A stretch of 48,007 nt of DNA, from assembly GCA_947629625.1 (NCBI GenBank), contig CANRES010000004.1, positions 1 to 48,007 on the forward strand. The letters run 5' to 3'. The position numbers were made by a program, and so were the translations under genes. The DNA comes from an uncultured Clostridia bacterium. Its GTDB lineage: Bacteria > Bacillota > Clostridia > TANB77 > CAG-508. Below the pieces are notes generated by a model. The model saw only the letters and a list, made by a program, of their open reading frames with translations. It had not been told where the DNA came from and did no database searches. The first letter of the stretch is position 1; every line of letters begins with the position of its first letter. This document shows positions 43,664 to 48,007 of this stretch, one piece after another.

Positions 43664-44653
43664 ATGAAGGTATATCGAATTTATGATTATATTAATTGGA
43701 AAAGAAACAATAAAGATGAAAATACTGGCAAATATAGAAATCCTAGAAAAAAAATTTTTAAAATGGGTTTAAAACTTAAATATGATGAGTTAACTCAAAG
43801 TGAAAAAGAAGAAATAGAATTAGGAAAATGGCTAAATGAAAACCCTAACATAGATAATAAAATTAAAAAATATGCAAATTCTGATATAACAAAAATGAAA
43901 AGAAGATATAAAAATATTAGATTAAAACCAATAAATTATCAAGAAAAAATAATAAACTATGATGTTTACTTAGAATGGATAAAACAGCATATAAATAAAG
44001 AAACAGGAAAAATATCTAAGCCAACTCAGTTTATATATAGAAATGGGAAATTCTTAAAAAATGTTAATGAAATGACAGAAGAAGATAAATTTCAAATAGA
44101 TTTATATTATTGGTGGTTAAGAAATTCAACTGAAAAATATGTTCTAAAAAAATATAAAGACTATGATTTAGAAGATATACCAGAAAAAGATAGAGAAGTA
44201 GTAAAAAAATATAGAGATATAATAAATTTTGCAAAAGAATTCCAACCAAAAGAAAATAAAAAAATTGAAGCATTTGACACTGAAAAATATAATATGTATT
44301 TAGAATGGAAAAAACAACATAAAATAGAACAATATGTTGGATATAAAGAACCAAGACATGTAATATTAAATTCAAATGGTGAAGCAAAAGAATTAGAAGA
44401 AATGACTGAAAAAGAAAAAATAGAATATGAAATTGGAAAGTGGTGGCACAATAAACCATTAGAAAGAAAAATTTTAGAAAAATATAGATATATAACAAAT
44501 ATAGAATTTGATAATTTATCAAATGACGAAAAAAGAATAATTATAGATTATTATAATTCAGGAATAAAAGATGTTAACAATATAATTGAAAGGATGAAAA
44601 TAAACTATAAAATTAATAGTAAAAAAGAAGAAAAAGATATAGACGATAGATAA
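43664..44653 (+). CDS. Unknown protein built of three copies of one module
   Basis: 329 aa, highly charged, no signal peptide or membrane helix. I do not recognise a named family. Three copies of a module of roughly 80-90 residues start near residues 7, 99 and 209. Common pattern: a Tyr/Trp start (YINWKRN, YLEWIKQH, YLEWKKQH), often TGK or GYK, a proline site (NPRKKI, KPTQFI, EPRHVI), an NG or MG turn, a Thr-Glu-rich helix (LTQSEKEE, MTEEDKFQ, MTEKEKIE), a Trp motif (LGKWLNENP, YYWWLRNS, IGKWWHNKP), and LKKY- or LEKY-like ends. The aromatic and basic pattern would suit nucleic-acid or protein binding, but that is inference. Own promoter and AGGAGAAA site; stands alone. Confidence 0.75.
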   Translation: MKVYRIYDYINWKRNNKDENTGKYRNPRKKIFKMGLKLKYDELTQSEKEEIELGKWLNENPNIDNKIKKYANSDITKMKRRYKNIRLKPINYQEKIINYDVYLEWIKQHINKETGKISKPTQFIYRNGKFLKNVNEMTEEDKFQIDLYYWWLRNSTEKYVLKKYKDYDLEDIPEKDREVVKKYRDIINFAKEFQPKENKKIEAFDTEKYNMYLEWKKQHKIEQYVGYKEPRHVILNSNGEAKELEEMTEKEKIEYEIGKWWHNKPLERKILEKYRYITNIEFDNLSNDEKRIIIDYYNSGIKDVNNIIERMKINYKINSKKEEKDIDDR

Positions 44654-44695
44654 TCTAGAAAAAATTGAAAATAAATACAAATTATAACAATTATA

Positions 44696-44724
44696 TTGAC
44701 TAAAAAAATTTTTTATGATAAAAT
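44696..44724 (+). promoter_or_regulatory. Promoter of the cohesin-like surface protein gene
   Basis: TTGACT (44696-44701), 17 bp, TAAAAT (44719-44724), with TGA before the -10 (extended -10). Confidence 0.7.
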
Positions 44725-44779
44725 TAATACGTTAATATACATAAAATATGAGAAATAAAAAAGGGGAAAGATAAAGATT

Positions 44780-45634
44780 ATGAAAAAAATAATAAATATA
44801 TTTTTAATTACATTATTAGTATTTTTTATAACAAATATTACAACAGAAGTATCTGCTGCAAGTGATTTTAATATATCAATTAAAACAAATAAAACTACAT
44901 ATACAAAAGGAGAAGATGTTATTGTTAGTGTTGTACTAACACAATCTCCTGAAAATGGAATAAATGAAATATTAGCAACATTAAAATATGATTCTACAAA
45001 ATTACAATATGATAGAATAATAGGAAAAAATGGTTTTGGAAGCGCAAAATATAATCCAAATGGAGGAAAATTAACTTTATCTTCTGGTGATTTTGTTAAA
45101 TCTAATACTGAAATATTTCAAATAGTTTTTAAAACTTTAACTGAAAATGCTGAAAATGTAAATATTACATTAGAAAATATTGAAGCAACAGATAGCGAAA
45201 AACTATATGAACAAAGTAATACAGCAACAACTATAAAAATAGAAACAGTTAATAATAATAACAATAATCAAGATGAAGAAAAGGAAGAAGATAATCAAAA
45301 CAGTAACAACCAAAATAATAACCAAAACAATAATAACAATCAAAATAATAGTAATCCAAATGATAATAACAACAATAATAATGGTAATGTTGGTAATACA
45401 GATAATAATAACGATAATAAAAATAATAACAACAGCAATAACTCTAATAATAACAATGCTAATAATAACACTAATACAGCAAACAAAGAAAATGATAATT
45501 CGTTATATGATGGAGAAAAATTACCACAAGCAGGTTCAGATAATTTAACTATTGTTATATTATCAATAATTGCAGTTATACTTATAATAGCAATATTTGC
45601 AGTAGGTTATAAAAGAGGAAAAAGAAGTAGATAA
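44780..45634 (+). CDS. Sortase-anchored surface protein with cohesin-like domain
   Basis: 284 aa. Signal peptide 1-26 or 27 (cut in EVSAAS). Residues about 30-155 resemble a cohesin-type beta-sandwich: YTKGEDVIVSVVLTQSPENG, ILATLKYDSTKLQYDRI, KLTLSSGDFVKSNTEIFQIV. A linker of about 85 residues (157-240) is nearly all Asn with some Asp, Gln and Ser. The C-terminus has the sorting signal LPQAG (248-252), a hydrophobic helix and a KRGKRSR tail. It should be exported and linked to the wall by a sortase encoded elsewhere, showing the domain on a flexible stalk. The ligand is unknown. Own promoter and terminator. Confidence 0.82.
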   Translation: MKKIINIFLITLLVFFITNITTEVSAASDFNISIKTNKTTYTKGEDVIVSVVLTQSPENGINEILATLKYDSTKLQYDRIIGKNGFGSAKYNPNGGKLTLSSGDFVKSNTEIFQIVFKTLTENAENVNITLENIEATDSEKLYEQSNTATTIKIETVNNNNNNQDEEKEEDNQNSNNQNNNQNNNNNQNNSNPNDNNNNNNGNVGNTDNNNDNKNNNNSNNSNNNNANNNTNTANKENDNSLYDGEKLPQAGSDNLTIVILSIIAVILIIAIFAVGYKRGKRSR

Positions 45635-45654
45635 TATTATTAAAATTAAAAAAT

Positions 45655-45689
45655 AAAGAGTTCAGTAAACAAATTCTGAACTCTTTTTT
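45655..45689 (+). terminator. Terminator after the surface protein gene
   Basis: AAAGAGTTCAG (45655-45665) and CTGAACTCTTT (45676-45686), a perfect 11-bp stem with six T. Confidence 0.85.
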
Positions 45690-45719
45690 GATTAAATTTT
45701 AAACAATTGTAATAAATAA

Positions 45720-45748
45720 TTGATAAAATAATAAAACAATGATATAAT
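45720..45748 (+). promoter_or_regulatory. Promoter of the DUF1653-Nudix gene pair
   Basis: TTGATA (45720-45725), 17 bp, TATAAT (45743-45748), with TGA before the -10. Confidence 0.75.
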
Positions 45749-45794
45749 TTTAAAAATAAAATAAAAAAATCTTGAATTAAAGGAGCAAATAAAA

Positions 45795-46079
45795 ATGGTA
45801 AAAGGAGAATATTATAAACATTTTAAAGGAGAAAATATATACGAAATTTTAGAAACAGGTGTAATATATTCTGGTGATGCATCAGATAAACCAATTGAAA
45901 ATTTGGTTATATATAAAAATGTATTTCAAGGAAAAATTTTTGCAAGAGAATTAGAAGATTTAATAGAAGAGTTACCAATAGAAAGACAAAAAATATATGG
46001 ACAAAAACATAGGATGGAAAAACTTTCAGAGGAGGAAGTTGAAAAGTTAAAAAACAAATTAGAATTAATCAAAAAATAA
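45795..46079 (+). CDS. DUF1653-family protein
   Basis: 94 aa. The first 60 residues follow the DUF1653 pattern: GEYYKHFKGENIYEILETG, then PIENLVIYKNVFQGKIFARE. The family is a small beta-rich domain of unknown role. The C-terminal 30 residues are a charged helix (LSEEEVEKLKNKLELIKK). Not far before a Nudix gene (27 bp) and probably co-transcribed. Confidence 0.75.
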   Translation: MVKGEYYKHFKGENIYEILETGVIYSGDASDKPIENLVIYKNVFQGKIFARELEDLIEELPIERQKIYGQKHRMEKLSEEEVEKLKNKLELIKK

Positions 46080-46106
46080 TTATGTGCAATAAATAGAAAG
46101 GTAAGA

Positions 46107-46664
46107 ATGATGATAAAAGTATTTGAAATAAAAGAAGGAAATATACAAGAAGAGCCATCAATTAAAAAGATGAAAGCAAGGGCATTATTAATTAATTCTT
46201 CAAATGAAATATTAATTGCAAATTATGGAGGGGTATTTTTATTGCCAGGAGGCTCAATTGAAAAGGGAGAAGATCCAAATTTGGCAATAATTAGAGAAAT
46301 AAAAGAAGAAACTGGTATTGATAGCAAAATAGAAGATTTAAAACCATTTTTAAAAATGCGATATTATCAAATAGGATATCCAGAAAGAAATGGCAAAAGT
46401 TCAGATAGACTATTAATAACATATTATTATTTAGGAAATGTAGAAAGTTTTTCTATGGAAAATAATCATTTATCTGAAAAAGAAAAAAAGGATGGATTTG
46501 AACTTAAATTTTATTCTTTAGATGAAATAGAAAAACTAATAAAAAATAATGATTTTAATAACCCAAGAAAAAAATATTTTGACAAAGAATTAGAAACAAT
46601 TATAGAACAATATAGAAAATTAGAGAAGAATAATGTGGAGTATTTTGTATCATATTATGATTAA
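46107..46664 (+). CDS. Nudix hydrolase
   Basis: 185 aa. A perfect Nudix box at residues 49-71: G-x5-E-x7-REIKEETGI (GGSIEKGEDP, then REIKEETGID). It should cleave a nucleoside diphosphate-X compound with Mg2+; the substrate cannot be read from sequence. Two adjacent ATG codons (46107, 46110) are possible starts after GAAAGGT. Confidence 0.88.
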   Translation: MMIKVFEIKEGNIQEEPSIKKMKARALLINSSNEILIANYGGVFLLPGGSIEKGEDPNLAIIREIKEETGIDSKIEDLKPFLKMRYYQIGYPERNGKSSDRLLITYYYLGNVESFSMENNHLSEKEKKDGFELKFYSLDEIEKLIKNNDFNNPRKKYFDKELETIIEQYRKLEKNNVEYFVSYYD

Positions 46665-46953
46665 CACCAAAAATAGTTTTATCTATCCACTTTTAGCCCT
46701 TTGTAGTCTTATTTAGTTTAGCAAAAAATTACTAAAAAACCATATAAAACTAAAAAACAAAAAAAGTTTGTGACCGAATTCGTGTAAAATTCGTGTAGAC
46801 TAAAAAATTATTAAACTTTGAAAAAATTTTGTATAGAGAATTTTTAAAAGATCCATATGATAAAATCATTACACATTATAAATTTGATGAAATAAATAAA
46901 ACAGTAATTGAGATGAAAGATAATCTATTCTATTAAAAAAGAGGTGATTTTGA
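46665..46953. other. 289-bp intergenic region with a direct repeat and a short remnant frame
   Basis: No confident gene. AATTCGTGTA occurs twice, 11 bp apart (46777-46786 and 46788-46797). A 35-codon frame starting with TTG at 46829 and ending at 46936 (LYREFLKDPYDKIITHYK onward) has no ribosome site and may be a gene remnant. Confidence 0.4.
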
Positions 46954-48007
46954 TTGAATAATAAATTTCAAGAAGATGAAATAACAGAATTAAAAAAATC
47001 AACAAGTGAATTAAAAGAAGCAATAATATCAATTGTTTCTATATTGAATAAGCATAGACATGGAAAACTATATTTTGGTATAAAAGATGATGGAACAGTA
47101 ATTGGTCAAGAAGTTAGTGGGAAAACACTAAGATATATTTCAGAAGTTATTTCAAATAAGATAGAACCTAAAATCTATCCAAAGATAAGTAATGTAAAAA
47201 TAGAAGATAAAGATTGCATATTAGTAGAGTTTGAAGGAGAAGATGTTCCATATTTTGCAGATGGAAGAGCTTATATAAGAGTAAGTGATAGAGATCAAAA
47301 GCTTTCTATTTCTGAAATGAGAAAAATATTTTTGAAAACAGAAAATGAGAGTGGAAGTTGGGATTCAAGAATTTCAAACAAAACAATAGAGGATGTTAAT
47401 GAAGAAATATTGAAGGATTATATAGAAAGAGCAAATAAAGCTAAGAGGATACCATTTCAATATACAAATAAAGAAGATGTTTTAAACAAGTTGGGATTAT
47501 TAAGAGATAATAAATTATTAAATGCAGGAAAAGTTTTATTTTGTAATAATAATAATGTAGAACTTCAAATGGCAATTTTTGCAACAGATACTAAAACAAC
47601 ATTTATTGATATCGATAAAGTAGAAGGAAATATTTTCGATTTAATAAAAATAGGACAAGAATATATTAGAAAAAATATTATATGGAATGTGAAAATAACA
47701 GATAAAAGAGAAGAATATCCAGAAATTCCACTAGATTCTATAAGGGAAGCTATTATAAATAGTTATGCACACAGGTTATATCAAGACCCTAAAGGAACAG
47801 AAATATCAATATTTAAAAATAAAGTAGAAATATATAATCCTGGAACATTTCCAGAACAATATACACCAGAAGATTATATACAAAATAGAGCTCATTCAGT
47901 ATTTAGAAATCCAATAATTGCTAATATTTTATATAAATCAAATGATACAGAAACGTATTCTTCAGGAATAAGAAGAATATACGAAGAATGTACAGAAAAT
48001 CAAGTTA
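46954..48007 (+). CDS. AlbA_2 (Schlafen-like) domain ATP-binding protein, 3' end outside window
   Basis: 351 codons in the window, open at the end. Residues about 1-125 match the AlbA_2 domain: ITELKKSTSELKEAIISIVS, then HGKLYFGIKDDGTVIGQEVS and EGEDVPYFADGRAYIRVSDR. A C-terminal part resembles a GHKL-type ATPase (IPLDSIREAIINSYAHRLYQ, IYNPGTFP, SSGIRRIYEEC). Such proteins are common in accessory regions and are often called putative transcriptional regulators; the true role is unclear. The start is TTG at 46954, with GAGGTGA 7-13 nt upstream. Confidence 0.85.
   Translation, partial: MNNKFQEDEITELKKSTSELKEAIISIVSILNKHRHGKLYFGIKDDGTVIGQEVSGKTLRYISEVISNKIEPKIYPKISNVKIEDKDCILVEFEGEDVPYFADGRAYIRVSDRDQKLSISEMRKIFLKTENESGSWDSRISNKTIEDVNEEILKDYIERANKAKRIPFQYTNKEDVLNKLGLLRDNKLLNAGKVLFCNNNNVELQMAIFATDTKTTFIDIDKVEGNIFDLIKIGQEYIRKNIIWNVKITDKREEYPEIPLDSIREAIINSYAHRLYQDPKGTEISIFKNKVEIYNPGTFPEQYTPEDYIQNRAHSVFRNPIIANILYKSNDTETYSSGIRRIYEECTENQV

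Noticed and set aside
45273-45548. Frame of Ile/Thr/Lys repeats within the surface protein gene
   Set aside because: It is the alternative frame of the AAT/AAC-rich stalk.
46829-46936. Short TTG-started frame as a gene
   Set aside because: 35 codons, no ribosome site and no recognised family; described only as a possible remnant.

Overview
The window is a very AT-rich, almost completely co-oriented (+ strand) chromosomal segment of a low-GC, endospore-forming Firmicute, most likely a member of the Clostridia. The evidence is a forespore sigma-G gene, a CwlD-type cortex amidase, a meso-diaminopimelate-type MurE, the zinc forms of S14 and S4, a dimer-type glycyl-tRNA synthetase, AGA as the usual Arg codon and strong AGGAGG ribosome binding sites. 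I cannot name the genus.

Layout: (1) 1-3116: glycyl-tRNA synthetase (5' part outside the window) and thrS. (2) 3182-4834: sporulation genes cwlD and sigG; sigG starts with TTG and has a candidate forespore (sigma-F type) promoter. (3) 4944-9766: part of the cell-wall/division cluster, murE-mraY-ftsW/spoVE-murG, without murD or murF. The ftsW/spoVE gene carries a one-base indel signature at its 3' end. (4) 9781-13895: a small unknown minus-strand gene and addA. (5) 13940-24618: S10-spc ribosomal superoperon, with a consensus promoter and an approximately 200-nt structured leader, rpsJ to secY; rpmD (L30) is missing from its usual place. (6) 24619-30021: adk, map, then a second consensus promoter for infA-rpmJ-rpsM-rpsK-rpsD-rpoA-rplQ. 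(7) 29858-30750: GC-richer palindromes followed by a complete type III toxin-antitoxin locus. (8) 30855-43589: dxs, two membrane or exported proteins, valS of archaeal type, ileS, ispH, secG, tRNA-Glu(CTC), prmC, whiA and hemW. (9) 43664-48007: accessory genes: an unknown protein with three copies of one module, a sortase-anchored cohesin-like surface protein, a DUF1653 protein, a Nudix hydrolase and the start of an AlbA_2-type ATP-binding protein cut by the window end.

The most notable find is the type III toxin-antitoxin system of ToxIN/AbiQ type at 30048-30750. It has a promoter, three perfect 35-bp tandem repeats (the antitoxin RNA), a hairpin terminator with a weak U tract, and a 159-aa ToxN/AbiQ-family endoribonuclease. 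Each repeat carries interleaved complementary tetramers in the order ATGG, CCCA, CCAT, TGGG, which is the arrangement needed for an H-type pseudoknot. Repeat length, order of parts and toxin active-site region all agree with the family. The locus sits between the alpha ribosomal operon and dxs.

Other points of interest are a YkuD (L,D-transpeptidase) fold protein that has lost its catalytic His/Cys/Arg, the triple-module protein, the unassigned structured leader before rpsJ, the long hairpins between secY and adk, and the palindromic elements after addA and rplQ. All functional calls rest on motif recognition by eye and the DNA itself; no database search was run.
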